Shown here: positions 1 to 9,274 of the stretch, one piece after another
How positions within the stretch are numbered: the first letter of the stretch is position 1
Layout: the number at the start of each line of letters is the position of its first letter
Assembly (NCBI GenBank): GCA_903871775.1
Contig: CAIQIA010000014.1
Span: 1-64,000 of the forward strand
Source: an uncultured cyanobacterium
Lineage (GTDB): Bacteria > Cyanobacteriota > Cyanobacteriia > PCC-6307 > Cyanobiaceae
Reading direction: 5' to 3'
Length of the DNA stretch: 64,000 nucleotides
Translations under genes and position numbers: made by a program
The notes under the pieces: generated by a model
The model's database searches: none
What the model was told of the DNA's origin: nothing
What the model saw: the letters and a program-made list of their open reading frames with translations, nothing else

Positions 1-57
1 GGGCGGACTGTAAATCCGCTGGCTCTGCCTACGTTGGTTCAAATCCAACCCGGCCCA
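1..57 (+). tRNA. tRNA-Tyr (GTA), 5' end outside window
   Basis: Only the 3' part is present. The anticodon stem is at 3-7 and 15-19 with a seven-base loop and anticodon GTA at 10-12. The long variable arm that follows is typical of bacterial tRNA-Tyr (class II). The T stem is 33-37/45-49 with loop ttcaaat, the 3' acceptor strand is 50-56 and the discriminator is A57. CCA is not encoded. It sits 10 bases before a tRNA-Thr, so the two are probably co-transcribed. Confidence 0.93.
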
Positions 58-67
58 CCTTCCACAT

Positions 68-139
<72 letters not shown>

Positions 140-145
140 TCAGCA

Positions 146-1219
146 TCACCCCGTGTCACCCCCCCGGTGACCCGCCTGGCGCAGGGAATCCCCCAGGGCG
201 AGCACCAGCAGCACCACACCGATCAGACCGCTGAGCCACTCCGGCACATGCCAGTGCCAGCGCCCCAGCAGGATGCCGGCCAACATCAGCAGGCCCAGGG
301 CGCCGATGGCGTAGTGGGCGCCGTGTTCGAGAAAGATGAGCTGATCGAGGGCCCGCTCGCGGGTGAGCATCAGGGTCAGGGAGCGGATGAACAGGGCCCC
401 GAGCCCCAGGCCGGCCATGATCAGCACCAGGTTCTGGGTGATGGCGAAGGCGCCGATGGTGCCGTCGAGGCTGAAGGAGGCATCGAGCAGCTCGAGGTAG
501 ATGAGGCTGGCCAGGCCACCACCGGCCGCCAGCCGGCCGACGGCCTCCCCCTCGCCACCGAAGGCCTCGGCCAGGGAGGTGCTGAGCAGCTGCAGCACAA
601 GCCCCAGCACACCGGCGACCATCACCTCGGCCCGCAATCCCGCCGGAAGCAGCCCCGCCAGCACCAGCAGCAGCACCAGGGCCAGGGCCACCTCCACCGC
701 CTCGATGCGACCGGCATCGCTCAGGCGCCGTTCGAGCGGTCGGAACCAGTGGAGGGTCTTGGCCTCGTCGAAGAAGTAGCGCAGAAAGACCATCAGCAGA
801 AACATGCCGCCGAAGGCCAGGATCCGCGGTTCGGCCAGCTCCAGCAGCTCGCGGTAACGGTCAGGGTGGTGCAGGGCCGCATCGAGGGCATCCCCCAGCC
901 CCACGCCGCCGGCGAGGGCGACCAGCAGCAGGGGCCCCACGAAGCGCACACCGAACACCGGGATCACCAGCCCCCAGGTGAGAAAGAAGCGCTGCTGGCC
1001 GGGGGTGAGCCGCTCGAGCACCCGGGCGTTGACCACCGCGTTGTCGAACGACAGCGACACCTCGAGCAGCAGCAGCACCAGAGTGACCCAGGCCGCCTGC
1101 AGGCCCTGGAGGCCCAGGATCACCGCCAGGCCGGCGGCGCAGCAGGCCAGGGGAAAGAGCAGATAACGCAGCAGGCGCCGGATGGGCATCCCGGGATTCG
1201 GCAGAGGACTGGCGACCAT
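146..1219 (-). CDS. DUF475 family (TerC-related) integral membrane protein
   Basis: 357 residues with many hydrophobic segments spread along the chain. Recognisable DUF475 signatures are EVSLSFDNAVVNARVL near residue 55, ASFSLDGTIGAFAIT near 250 and FLEHGAHYAIG near 300. The acidic residues inside membrane segments recall TerC/Alx metal-ion exporters, to which the family is related, but no substrate is established and I do not assign one. The ATG start at 1219 is followed by a positively charged N terminus and then the first membrane helix. It is co-directional with the LysR-type gene upstream (17-base gap) and could be in its operon. Confidence 0.88.
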   Translation of the reverse strand: MVASPLPNPGMPIRRLLRYLLFPLACCAAGLAVILGLQGLQAAWVTLVLLLLEVSLSFDNAVVNARVLERLTPGQQRFFLTWGLVIPVFGVRFVGPLLLVALAGGVGLGDALDAALHHPDRYRELLELAEPRILAFGGMFLLMVFLRYFFDEAKTLHWFRPLERRLSDAGRIEAVEVALALVLLLVLAGLLPAGLRAEVMVAGVLGLVLQLLSTSLAEAFGGEGEAVGRLAAGGGLASLIYLELLDASFSLDGTIGAFAITQNLVLIMAGLGLGALFIRSLTLMLTRERALDQLIFLEHGAHYAIGALGLLMLAGILLGRWHWHVPEWLSGLIGVVLLVLALGDSLRQAGHRGGDTG

Positions 1220-1236
1220 GCTGCCGAAGCGTCGGT

Positions 1237-2112
1237 TCAGGGGTCCAGGAGGGTGAACGGGGCGGGGCCGTCGGCCAGGGGGGCCACCAGCCGGCGCAGA
1301 TGCTGCAGCAGGGCGGCGAAGGGCAGCTCATCGGCCACATCGCGGCGCAGCACCAGGGCATCGCTGAAGCGCAGGGGCACCTCGACCGGCAGGGGCCGCA
1401 GGCGGGGCTCAAGGGCCAGGCTCAGGGTCCAGCCGTAACCGAGGGTGAGGCCATCGCCGCAGCGGCCTTCCCAGCATTCGGGGTGGTAGGTGGCCATCGG
1501 GCAGGTGGCGGTCCAGAACCCCAGGTCGCGCCAGGCCCGCTCCTCCCCCGGCACCACGCCGGTGGGCAGGGCCAGGGAGGGGAAGGCGCGGCAGTCGTCG
1601 AGGCGAAGGCTGCCCTGGCCCTGCAGGGGATGGCCGGCGGTGGCGGTGAGCAGCGGCGCCGCCTCGGTGAAGCGCAGCACCACCAGGTCGGGGTCGTCGT
1701 CGGGCAGGTCGGGGTCGGCGTAGACCCAGCCGTCGATCACCCGTTCCCGCAGCAGGTTGAGCGGCTGCAAGGGCCCCACGTGGTCCAGGGTGCCGCACTG
1801 CCAGCCCGGGGGCGGGGCCTGCGCCAGGGCCTGCCGCCACCAGTAGCCGGCTTCAAGACGCAGTTGCCGGCCCTGACGCAGGCGATACAGCTGCTGGACG
1901 CGGCGCTCGAGCTGCAGCAGTGAGGCGTCCCCCAGCAGATGCTGCTCCCCGAGGCGACGCTGCAGGGTGAGCTCAAAAATGTCGAGGGTTTCCCGCACCT
2001 GACGGCTGATGGTGCTCTGGCTGCGGTTGAGGACAGTGGCTGCTGCAGTGCCCGAGCGCAGCCAGAGCAGATGGTCGAGCGCTTCAAGGGTGAACGCGTC
2101 GACCAAGGCCAC
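1237..2112 (-). CDS. LysR-type transcriptional regulator, copy 1
   Basis: 291 residues starting at GTG. The N terminus (about residues 8-60) is a winged helix-turn-helix of the LysR kind, with the recognition-helix pattern LNRSQSTISRQVRE. The rest, including an unusual YWWRQAL stretch near 90, looks like the substrate-binding effector domain. It is a paralogue of the next gene upstream: same length, same WW motif, and shared phrases such as RERVIDGWVYADPDLPDDDP versus KERVIDAWIYADPDLPDHDP. The effector is unknown. Its position downstream of an amino-acid transporter operon makes that operon a possible target (inference). Confidence 0.8.
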   Translation of the reverse strand: MALVDAFTLEALDHLLWLRSGTAAATVLNRSQSTISRQVRETLDIFELTLQRRLGEQHLLGDASLLQLERRVQQLYRLRQGRQLRLEAGYWWRQALAQAPPPGWQCGTLDHVGPLQPLNLLRERVIDGWVYADPDLPDDDPDLVVLRFTEAAPLLTATAGHPLQGQGSLRLDDCRAFPSLALPTGVVPGEERAWRDLGFWTATCPMATYHPECWEGRCGDGLTLGYGWTLSLALEPRLRPLPVEVPLRFSDALVLRRDVADELPFAALLQHLRRLVAPLADGPAPFTLLDP

Positions 2113-2197
2113 GAGAAACTCTCCTGGAATTATTTCCAGAACGCCGCCATTTGTTCAGCCAGACCTCAGAGCTGGGGGCTGATTATGCAGAAATCGA

Positions 2198-3073
2198 CTA
2201 ACCAGGGCAGTCGAGCAGCTGGTAATCGAGATGGCCGACCGCATGGTGGGCCGTGCGGCGCCGCAGATCGCGCAGCAGCAGGCCGAACGCCAGCTGGTCG
2301 GCAACATCCCGCCGCAGGATCAGGGCATCGCTGGTGCGCATCGGCAAGGCCAGGGCCAGGGGCCGCAGGCCGGGCTGCACCTCGAGCGACAGGCCGAAGC
2401 CATAGCCAATGGTGACCGCGTCCTCGCAGAGACCCTCCCAGCGGTCGAACTGATAACGGGCCATGCGGGAGGGGGTGGACCACAGGCCGAGGGCGCGGAA
2501 GGCCTTGGCCGCCTCGGGCAGCAGCTCATCCGGCAGGGCGAGGGTGGGGAAGGCGCTGGTGTCGTCGAGCTGCAGAGCGCCCTGCTGCTGCAGGGGGTGG
2601 CGCGGATCGGTGATCAGCTGGATGGCCGCATCGGAGAAGCGCAGCACCACGAGCTCGGGATCGTGGTCGGGCAGGTCGGGGTCGGCATAGATCCAGGCAT
2701 CGATGACCCGCTCCTTGAGCAGCTGCACCGGCCGCCGGGGGCCCGCCAGGTCGTATCGGCCGGTGCACCAGCCCGGCGGCGGGCAGGGTTCGAGGCTGTG
2801 GCGCCACCAGTAGGCCGCCTCCAGCCGCAGGTGCTGGCCCCGGCGCAGGCGGAACCGCTGGTGCACCTCCCGCTCGAGCAGCAGCAGCGACGGGTCCCCC
2901 TGCAGGTGCCACTCACCACCGAGGCGCTGCAGCTCAAGCCCGAACAACCGCCGCACCTCGCGGGTGTGGCGGTTGATGCTGCTCTGGCTGCGGTTGAGGG
3001 CGGCGGCGGCGGCATGGCCAGACCCACGCCAGATCACATGGTCGAACGATTCGAGAGTCTCAGCGTCGAGCAA
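2198..3073 (-). CDS. LysR-type transcriptional regulator, copy 2
   Basis: 291 residues; the best-aligned start is TTG at 3073, matching the N terminus of copy 1. The HTH is at about residues 8-55 (LNRSQSSINRHTREV). A C-terminal effector domain follows, containing YWWRHSLEPCPPPGW and a predicted-strand-rich region. It lies 84 bases upstream of copy 1 on the same strand, so this is a tandem duplication whose members have diverged. It reads away from the amino-acid transporter operon end 122 bases upstream and may be transcribed from the AT-richer gap there. LysR proteins normally bind their own upstream region. Confidence 0.8.
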   Translation of the reverse strand: MLDAETLESFDHVIWRGSGHAAAAALNRSQSSINRHTREVRRLFGLELQRLGGEWHLQGDPSLLLLEREVHQRFRLRRGQHLRLEAAYWWRHSLEPCPPPGWCTGRYDLAGPRRPVQLLKERVIDAWIYADPDLPDHDPELVVLRFSDAAIQLITDPRHPLQQQGALQLDDTSAFPTLALPDELLPEAAKAFRALGLWSTPSRMARYQFDRWEGLCEDAVTIGYGFGLSLEVQPGLRPLALALPMRTSDALILRRDVADQLAFGLLLRDLRRRTAHHAVGHLDYQLLDCPG

Positions 3074-3195
3074 GCCAGTGCAGCTGCAGACCTATGCATG
3101 CTCTCAGTTTCAGCACCTGGCAAGACGAAGGCACACCGCCCAAGCGCCACGGGCGACACAACACTCAGTTTCTGAGAAAAATAGGGCGTAATTTT
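3074..3195 (-). promoter_or_regulatory. AT-richer gap between aapP and the LysR pair
   Basis: This 122-base gap contains one of the few AT-rich patches in the window (about 3168-3202). Two interrupted inverted elements lie here: ctcagtttctgag (3162-3174) and an imperfect GAAAAAT/ATTTTTC pair around 3176-3202. It could be the LysR promoter/operator, a weak terminator for the transporter operon, or both. No convincing -35/-10 pair was found. Confidence 0.3.
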
Positions 3196-3945
3196 TCAGA
3201 GAATCTGGGCCAGAAAGCGGCGGGTGCGTTCCTGCTGCGGCGCCCCGAAAAAGGCGGTCGGTGTCGCCTCTTCGACCACCACCCCCTCATCCATCAGCAC
3301 CACCCGGTCGGCCACCTCGCGGGCGAAACCCACCTCATGGGTCACCACCACCATCGTCATGCCATCGGCCGCCAGCTGCTTCATCACATCCAGCACCTCG
3401 CGCACCATCTCGGGATCCAGGGCACTGGTGGGCTCGTCGAACAGCATGATGCGCGGCTCCATGCACAGGGCCCGGGCGATCGCCACCCGCTGCTGCTGCC
3501 CCCCCGACAGCTGCCCCGGGAACCGGTCGGCCTGGGCATGGATGCCCACCCGCTCCAGCAGCTCAAGGGCCTGGCGGCGCACCTCGGCCCGGGGGCGGCG
3601 GCGCACCTTCACCGGTGCGAGCAGCAGGTTGTCGAGCACCGACAGGTGCGGGAACAGGTTGAACTGCTGAAACACCATGCCCACCTCGCGGCGGATGGCG
3701 TCGATCTGGCGCAGGTCTTCGTCGAGCACCATGCCATCGACCACCACCCGACCCTCCTGGTAGTCCTCGAGGGCGTTGAAGGTGCGCAGGAAGGTGCTCT
3801 TGCCCGACCCCGACGGGCCCATGATCACCACCCGCTCGCCCCGCCGCACCTGCAGGTCGGCCCCCCGCAGCACATGGAAGCCGTTGGGGTACCACTTCTG
3901 CACCCCACAGGCCTCGATCATCAGCGGGCTCTCGTCGCGGCTCAT
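3196..3945 (-). CDS. aapP: Polar amino-acid ABC transporter ATP-binding protein (AapP/BgtA-like)
   Basis: 249 residues, the cytoplasmic ATPase that energises uptake of L-amino acids. The Walker A motif GPSGSGKST is near residue 42, the signature [15 protein letters not shown] near 145, Walker [13 protein letters not shown] near 170 and the switch His in VTHEVGF near 203. Length and sequence fit the GlnQ/AapP/BgtA family. The start chosen is ATG 3945 (MSRDESP), two bases after the upstream stop. A longer frame reaching 4059 only runs antisense-like through the permease end. Last gene of aapJQMP. Confidence 0.92.
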   Translation of the reverse strand: MSRDESPLMIEACGVQKWYPNGFHVLRGADLQVRRGERVVIMGPSGSGKSTFLRTFNALEDYQEGRVVVDGMVLDEDLRQIDAIRREVGMVFQQFNLFPHLSVLDNLLLAPVKVRRRPRAEVRRQALELLERVGIHAQADRFPGQLSGGQQQRVAIARALCMEPRIMLFDEPTSALDPEMVREVLDVMKQLAADGMTMVVVTHEVGFAREVADRVVLMDEGVVVEEATPTAFFGAPQQERTRRFLAQIL

Positions 3946-3947
3946 CG

Positions 3948-5171
3948 TCAGGCGGCGGTGGGGGAGGGTGTGGAGGGAGGAACGGTGGCGCGGTCGCGGC
4001 TGATGGACAGCCGCTGTTCGAGGGCGCGGCTGCCCATCGACAGGGCGGCGCAGGAGCACCAGTAGAGCACCGCCAGCACGAGATAGACCTCGGCATACCG
4101 CCCCAGCCAGTCAGGATTCGCCAGCACGCTGCGGGCGGTGCCCAGCAGATCGAAGAGGCCGATGATCGAGAGCAGCGTCGTGTCCTGCAGCAGGGCGATG
4201 CACTGGCCCACCATCGCCGGCAGGGCCACCCGCAGGGCCTGGGGCAGCAGCACATGGCGGATCGTCAGGGCCGACGACAGGCCCAGGGAGCGGGCCGCCT
4301 CCATCTGGCCGCGGGGCACGGCGGTCAACCCACCGCGCACGGCCTCGGCGAGGTAGGCGGCGGCAAACCCGGTGAGCACCGCCGCGGCCCGCCACACCCG
4401 GTCAGGGGCGAGGCCGCCGGGCACCAGAAAACCCACCAGGTTCTGGCCCAGAAACAGCAGCGTGATCAGCGGTGCCCCGCGGATCAGCTCGATGTACGCC
4501 ACCGACAGCCAGCGCAGCAGCGGCAGCTCACTGCGGCGGCCCAGGGCGAGCAGCACCCCCAGGGGCAGCGCCAGCAGCAGGGTGAGGCTGGTGATCAGCA
4601 GGGTGAACATCCAGCCGCCCCAGTCAGCGGGGCGCACCGTCGGCAGCCCGAGGCCGCCGGCGATCAGCCAAAGGCCGCCCAAGTAGGCCACCGCCCAGAC
4701 GGCACCCCAGGCCGAGGCGAAGCGCAGAACGGCAGGGTGGCCGCTCCAGCGGGCGAGGGCCCAGCGCAGCAGCAGCAGCAGCGCGAACAGCAGCAGCAGA
4801 CGCAGCTGGTTGACGGCGCCCAGGGCCAGGAGGGGCGGCAGCACCAGGGTGGCGCCCCCAAGCCCCGCGACCGCCAGCCGGTCGTTGCGGGGCCAGGCCC
4901 CCCGGCCGCGCAACAGGCCCCAGCTGACCCCCGCGAGGCTCACGAGCATGCCCAGCAGCAGCCAGAGGCGCCACTGCTGGGGTTCGGGGTAGCGGCCCAC
5001 CATCAGGGTGGCGGCATTGGCCCGCACCACCAGCCACTGGGCACGGCCGAAAGCCCAGCCGAAAATGCCCCAGCCGGCCCAGCCGAGCAGCAGGGCCAGC
5101 ACTGCCGTGAGGGCGGTGTCGGCAGGGGTGGCAACAAGGGCCCGCCAGGGACCCATCGTCGGGCGCTTCAT
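3948..5171 (-). CDS. aapM: Amino-acid ABC transporter permease (AapM/NatH-like)
   Basis: 407 residues. The N-terminal half carries several extra membrane helices typical of AapM. The C-terminal half is the HisM/GlnP-type permease fold with an EAA loop ([20 protein letters not shown]). The ATG at 5171 overlaps the stop of the upstream permease as ATGA, which fixes the start. The frame is open further upstream, but that stretch lies inside aapQ. It pairs with AapQ to form the membrane channel. In filamentous cyanobacteria the equivalent system is NatFGH-BgtA. Confidence 0.9.
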   Translation of the reverse strand: MKRPTMGPWRALVATPADTALTAVLALLLGWAGWGIFGWAFGRAQWLVVRANAATLMVGRYPEPQQWRLWLLLGMLVSLAGVSWGLLRGRGAWPRNDRLAVAGLGGATLVLPPLLALGAVNQLRLLLLFALLLLLRWALARWSGHPAVLRFASAWGAVWAVAYLGGLWLIAGGLGLPTVRPADWGGWMFTLLITSLTLLLALPLGVLLALGRRSELPLLRWLSVAYIELIRGAPLITLLFLGQNLVGFLVPGGLAPDRVWRAAAVLTGFAAAYLAEAVRGGLTAVPRGQMEAARSLGLSSALTIRHVLLPQALRVALPAMVGQCIALLQDTTLLSIIGLFDLLGTARSVLANPDWLGRYAEVYLVLAVLYWCSCAALSMGSRALEQRLSISRDRATVPPSTPSPTAA

Positions 5172-6118
5172 CGTTCGCGGATTCTCACGAGGTGGGCAAG
5201 CCTGTTCATCAGCAGCGAGATGCCCAGGTCGAGGCCCAGGTAGACGGTCAACAGGATCAAGAAGACCTCGATGCCCCGTCCGGTCTGGTTGAGGGTGGTC
5301 TCGGCCACGGCATAGAGGTCGGGGTAGCCGATGGCCACCGCCAGGGAGGAGTTCTTGGCGAGGGAGATGTACTGGCTGTTCAGACCGGGCACGATCACGC
5401 GCAGGGCCTGGGGCAGCACCACCTCCCGCAGGGTGGTGGTGGGCTTGAGCCCCAATGAGGCGGCGGCCTCCCACTGGCCCCTGGGCACCGAGATGATGCC
5501 CCCCCGCACCACTTCGGCGATGAAGGCCCCGGAATAGACCACCAGACCGGTGAGCAGGGCCGCCAGCTCGAGCGACAGGCGCCAGCCGCCGCTCAGCTCG
5601 CCGTTGACAAGGCTCACCGGGCCAAGGAAGACGCCGCTCTTCGCCAGGGTCAGCCCGGGGAGCCGCAGGGCCTCGGCGGCGGCGGGCAGGGCCAGGAAGA
5701 CGGCGAAGTACCAGAACACCAGCTGCAGCAGCAGCGGCACGTTGCGCACCACTTCCACGTAGGTGCGCATCACGCCCGCCAGCAGCGGGTTGCGGCTGAG
5801 GCTGGCGGCCCCGCTGGCCACCCCGAGCACCGTCGCCAGCACCAGGCCCACCACCACCACCCGCAGGGTGTTGACGAAACCGGCCAGCAGTCCCATCGCA
5901 TAAGAGCTCTGGGCCGTGTAGGGCAGCAGGGTCTCGGCGATGTCGAAACCGGCGGGGTCGTTCAGCCAGGTGAACGACAGCCTCAGGCCGGCGCGGGTGA
6001 GATTGCGCTCGAGGTTGCCGAGCAGCAGGGCGATGGCCAGCAGCACCACCAGGCCCACCGCCAGCTGAATCAGCCAGCCCAGCCGCCGCCGGTCACGCCA
6101 CCAGGGGAGGGCGCTCAC
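5168..6118 (-). CDS. aapQ: Amino-acid ABC transporter permease (AapQ/NatG-like)
   Basis: 316 residues with a first membrane helix at about residues 14-33. A long periplasmic segment follows, then the transport domain with the EAA loop WEAAASLGLKPTTTLREVVL near 238. The GTG start at 6118 overlaps the aapJ stop as GTGA, and the 3' end overlaps aapM as ATGA, so translation is coupled through the operon. Sequence features such as RNVPLLLQLVFWYF match AapQ proteins of the general L-amino-acid (polar amino acid) family. Confidence 0.9.
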   Translation of the reverse strand: MSALPWWRDRRRLGWLIQLAVGLVVLLAIALLLGNLERNLTRAGLRLSFTWLNDPAGFDIAETLLPYTAQSSYAMGLLAGFVNTLRVVVVGLVLATVLGVASGAASLSRNPLLAGVMRTYVEVVRNVPLLLQLVFWYFAVFLALPAAAEALRLPGLTLAKSGVFLGPVSLVNGELSGGWRLSLELAALLTGLVVYSGAFIAEVVRGGIISVPRGQWEAAASLGLKPTTTLREVVLPQALRVIVPGLNSQYISLAKNSSLAVAIGYPDLYAVAETTLNQTGRGIEVFLILLTVYLGLDLGISLLMNRLAHLVRIRER

Positions 6119-7176
6119 CGGAAGGGCGGCGAGTAGATCAGGCCGCCCTGGCGGTACGAGCGGTTGAGGCCCCGGTCAAGCTTGAGCTTCGACTGCTGGC
6201 CGACGTTGCGCTCGAACATCTCGCCGTAGTTGCCGACGGCCGTCAGCACCCGCGGCACAAAGTCGGCGGGCAGCCCCAGCTGCTTGCCGAACTCGCCCTC
6301 CACCCCCAGGAAGCGGCGCAGGTCGGCCTGGTTGGGATTGGCACGGGCGAAGGCCAGCTTCTCCTTGAGGTTGGCGGAGGTGATGCCCGATTCCTCGGCC
6401 TGCATGGTGGCGAACACCACCCAGCGCAGGGCGTCGGCCAGGGCCGAGTCGTTGTTGACGGTGACCGGGCCCAGGGGCTCCTTGCTGAGCACCTCGGGCA
6501 GCAGCACGTGGGCCTCGGGGTCAGGGAAGCTGGTCTTCTTGGCGGCCAGCTGCGAGCGGTCACTGGTGACGGCGGCGCAGCGGCCCTGCAGGTAGGCGCC
6601 GTAGGTCTGGTCGCCGGTCTGGTATTTGACCGGGGTGTAGGGGATGGCCTGCTCGCGGAAGCGGTCGGCCAGGTTGAGCTCGGTGGTGGTGCCGTTCTCG
6701 ACGCAGATGGTCTTGCCCGCCAGACCCTTGAGGCTGGTGATGCCGCTCGCCCTGGGCACCATCACCCCCTGGCCGTCGAAGTAGATCGTCGGGCCGAAAT
6801 CGAGCCCGTTGCCGCCGCTCGCGTCGCGGCTGAGGGTGTAGGTGGTGTTGCGCGAGAGCACATCGATCTCGCCGCTGGCCAGGGCCGTGAACCGCTCGCT
6901 GGAGGTGAGTTCGCGGAACTCGACCTTGTTCGGATCATTGAAGAGGGCTGCGGCCAGGGCCCGGCAGACGTCGACGTCGATGCCGACGTAGTTGCCCTGG
7001 TCCTGATAGCTGAAGCCGGGCAGCTTGCCGTCGACACCGCAGATCAGCTGGCCCCGGGCCTTGATCGCCGCCAGGCGACCGGCGCCGATGCCGGTGTCGC
7101 CGCCGCCGCAACCCGCCAGGGGGAGCAGGGCCGCCGCCGCCACGGCAGGCAGCAACCGCTGGATAAGGCGCCGCAT
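6115..7176 (-). CDS. aapJ: Amino-acid ABC transporter substrate-binding lipoprotein (AapJ/NatF-like)
   Basis: 353 residues. The N terminus MRRLIQRLL plus a hydrophobic stretch ends in the lipobox LAGC (about residues 20-23), so it is probably a lipid-anchored periplasmic protein. The mature part begins with the family motif IKARGQLICGVDGKLPGFS and includes DPNKVEFRELTSSERFTAL and DVLSRNTTYTLSRD, all typical of AapJ, which binds several L-amino acids. ATG 7176 is preferred over in-frame upstream Met codons because it gives a proper signal peptide. First gene of the operon, divergent from the aldehyde dehydrogenase across 73 bases, which must hold both promoters. Confidence 0.92.
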   Translation of the reverse strand: MRRLIQRLLPAVAAAALLPLAGCGGGDTGIGAGRLAAIKARGQLICGVDGKLPGFSYQDQGNYVGIDVDVCRALAAALFNDPNKVEFRELTSSERFTALASGEIDVLSRNTTYTLSRDASGGNGLDFGPTIYFDGQGVMVPRASGITSLKGLAGKTICVENGTTTELNLADRFREQAIPYTPVKYQTGDQTYGAYLQGRCAAVTSDRSQLAAKKTSFPDPEAHVLLPEVLSKEPLGPVTVNNDSALADALRWVVFATMQAEESGITSANLKEKLAFARANPNQADLRRFLGVEGEFGKQLGLPADFVPRVLTAVGNYGEMFERNVGQQSKLKLDRGLNRSYRQGGLIYSPPFR

Positions 7177-7249
7177 GAAAGCAGAACGTCGGATTGCGTC
7201 GGAGGCTAAGGCGTGGCGGCCAGCATGGGGCTCGCCATGAACCGCTTCC

Positions 7250-8599
7250 ATGACAGCCCTCACCCCCCTGCGGGAGACCGTGCTGGCGGGAACCACCCGG
7301 GGCCTGGCCTGGCGCCTGCAGCAGCTGCAGCGCCTGGCGGAGCTGCTGCAGGCGGTGGAGCAGCCCCTGCTGCAGGCCCTGGCCGCCGACCTGGGACGGC
7401 CGCCCCTCGAGGCCTGGATCGAATGGCGGGGGGTGCGCGACGAGCTGGCGCTCACCCGCCGGCGGCTGCGGGCCTGGATGGCCCGGCGGCCCCTGCGGAC
7501 CAGGCTGCTGCAGTGGCCGGCCCGGGCCTGGCTGCAGCCCGAGCCCCTGGGCTGCGTGCTGATCCTGGCGCCGTGGAACTACCCCTTTCTGCTCAGCCTC
7601 GACCCGCTGATCTCGGCCCTGGCGGCAGGGAACACCGTGGTGCTCAAGCCGTCGGAGCATGCCCCGGCCGTGGCGGCCCTGCTGGCGGAGATGCTGCCCC
7701 GGCACCTGCCCGCCAACGTGGTGCGGGTGGTGACCGGGGATGCCGCCACGGCGCGGCAGTGGCTGGAGGAACCCTTCGACCATGTGTTCTTCACCGGCGG
7801 AACGGCCGTGGGCCGTGAGGTGATGGCGGCGGCGGCCCGGCAGCTGACGCCGGTGACCCTCGAGCTGGGGGGGCGCAATCCCTGCCTGGTGCTCGACGAC
7901 GCCGACCTGCCGGTGGCCGCCCGCCGCATCGTCTGGGGACGCTTTCTGAATGCCGGCCAGACCTGCCTGGCCCCCGACCACGTGCTGGTGACCCCGGGCC
8001 TGCGCCGGCCCCTCGAGGAGGCCCTGGTGGAGGCCATCGCTGCGGCCTATGGGCCCGATCCGCAGCAGTCTCCGGATTTCGGACGGCTGGTGAGCACCGC
8101 CCACCACGACCGGCTGCTGGGGCTGCTGCAGGGGGCCGAGGTGCTCTGCGGTGGTGCCAGCGACCGGGCCAGCCGCTACCTGGCCCCGACGCTGGTGCGC
8201 TGCCCCGACGACCATCCGCTGCTGCAGGAGGAGATCTTCGGCCCGGTGCTGCCGGTGCTGCCCATCGCCGAGCTGGAGGAGGGGCTGCAACGCATCGCCC
8301 GCCAGCCCCAGCCCCTGGCCCTCTACCTCTTCAGCCGCAGCGCCACCGCCCGCGCCGAGGTGCTGCGCCGCACCCGCTCGGGCAGCGTGGTGTTCAACGA
8401 TGTGGTTCTGCAGGCGGCGGCGCCCACCCTGCCCTTCGGCGGGGTGGGTCCCAGCGGCCACGGACGCTGCCACGGCCAGGCCGGCTTCGACACGTTCTCG
8501 AACCTGCGCACGGTGCTGGCCCGCCCCGCCGGCTGGGATGTGCCCCTGCGCTACCCCCCCTACGGCAGCCGGCTGGGCCTGGCCCGACGGTTGCCCTGA
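7250..8599 (+). CDS. NAD(P)-dependent aldehyde dehydrogenase, class-3/fatty-aldehyde type
   Basis: 449 residues, matching the short class-3 ALDH length. Visible are ILAPWNYPFLLSLDPLISAL (cofactor region, about 105), the general base Glu in TLELGGRN (about 205) and the catalytic Cys in NAGQTC (about 239). The EEIFGPVLPV motif (about 330) and a hydrophobic C-terminal region are also present. Cyanobacterial relatives (AldE, slr0091-type) oxidise fatty or apocarotenoid aldehydes to acids, but the substrate here is inferred only from family. Single gene; a 66-base gap precedes the LysM gene. Confidence 0.9.
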   Translation: MTALTPLRETVLAGTTRGLAWRLQQLQRLAELLQAVEQPLLQALAADLGRPPLEAWIEWRGVRDELALTRRRLRAWMARRPLRTRLLQWPARAWLQPEPLGCVLILAPWNYPFLLSLDPLISALAAGNTVVLKPSEHAPAVAALLAEMLPRHLPANVVRVVTGDAATARQWLEEPFDHVFFTGGTAVGREVMAAAARQLTPVTLELGGRNPCLVLDDADLPVAARRIVWGRFLNAGQTCLAPDHVLVTPGLRRPLEEALVEAIAAAYGPDPQQSPDFGRLVSTAHHDRLLGLLQGAEVLCGGASDRASRYLAPTLVRCPDDHPLLQEEIFGPVLPVLPIAELEEGLQRIARQPQPLALYLFSRSATARAEVLRRTRSGSVVFNDVVLQAAAPTLPFGGVGPSGHGRCHGQAGFDTFSNLRTVLARPAGWDVPLRYPPYGSRLGLARRLP

Positions 8600-8665
8600 G
8601 GGGGGGACTGGCGCATCGCGTCAGGCTCCTTATGGTGCGGCGCATCCCCCGTCCGTCCTGACGCC

Positions 8666-9274
8666 ATGCGACGCGCCCTGCTCGCCTTGCTGCTGCTGCT
8701 GCCGGTCCTGCCGCTGCGGGCCGCCGAACCGGTGCATGTGGTGCAGCAGAAGGAGACCCTCTCCTCGATCGCCCGGCTCTACGGCGTTCCCGTGGCCACC
8801 CTGATCAGCCTCAACGCCATCGACGACCCCAACAAGGTCAAGTGGGGCACCAGCCTGCGCCTGCCCCCCGGCACCCGCCCCGTGGATTCCACCACCACGG
8901 CCGCGCCGGTGGCCACCGCGACCCCGACCCCGACCCCGACCGTGAAATCCGAGGTGAAGCCCGAGATCAGGCCCACCGCCCCCGCCGCCGCCCGCCCCCC
9001 CGTGCTGGCCAAGCGCAGCGCCACGCCTGACTGGCGCAACTACGGCCCGCTGCAGGTCGACTGGAGCGCCTGGCGGCCCATGGCCGGCAGCCTGGTGGCC
9101 CCCGGAGTGAACAGCCAGGGCCAGACGCTCTATGTGGCGGTGAACTGCGGCGCCCGCCGCCTCAACGTCACCGGACCGGCCGGCGCCTGGAAGACCTGGG
9201 ATGTGCCCAAGGAGTCGTTCGAGCAGGAACTGCTCGGCGCCGCCTGCCGCGACACCGCCCTGACCGGGGGCTGA
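8666..9274 (+). CDS. Secreted LysM-domain protein
   Basis: 202 residues. A signal peptide (about residues 1-19, leucine-rich, ending RAA) is followed by one LysM domain at about 22-68 (VVQQKETLSSIARLYGVPVA...WGTSLRLPPG), which binds peptidoglycan or chitin-like glycans. Then comes a Thr/Pro/Ala linker and a cyanobacterial C-terminal region containing NCGARRLNVTGPAGAWKTW. No catalytic domain is recognisable. The last 145 bases overlap the 3' end of recQ on the other strand. The conserved-looking C terminus suggests this frame, not the recQ tail, is the older coding sequence there. Confidence 0.85.
   Translation: MRRALLALLLLLPVLPLRAAEPVHVVQQKETLSSIARLYGVPVATLISLNAIDDPNKVKWGTSLRLPPGTRPVDSTTTAAPVATATPTPTPTVKSEVKPEIRPTAPAAARPPVLAKRSATPDWRNYGPLQVDWSAWRPMAGSLVAPGVNSQGQTLYVAVNCGARRLNVTGPAGAWKTWDVPKESFEQELLGAACRDTALTGG

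Noticed and set aside
6935-8473. Open frame of 512 codons antisense to the aldehyde dehydrogenase
   Set aside because: His/Gln-rich shadow sequence; its second part also runs through the aapJ signal-peptide region. The plus-strand dehydrogenase has all catalytic motifs.
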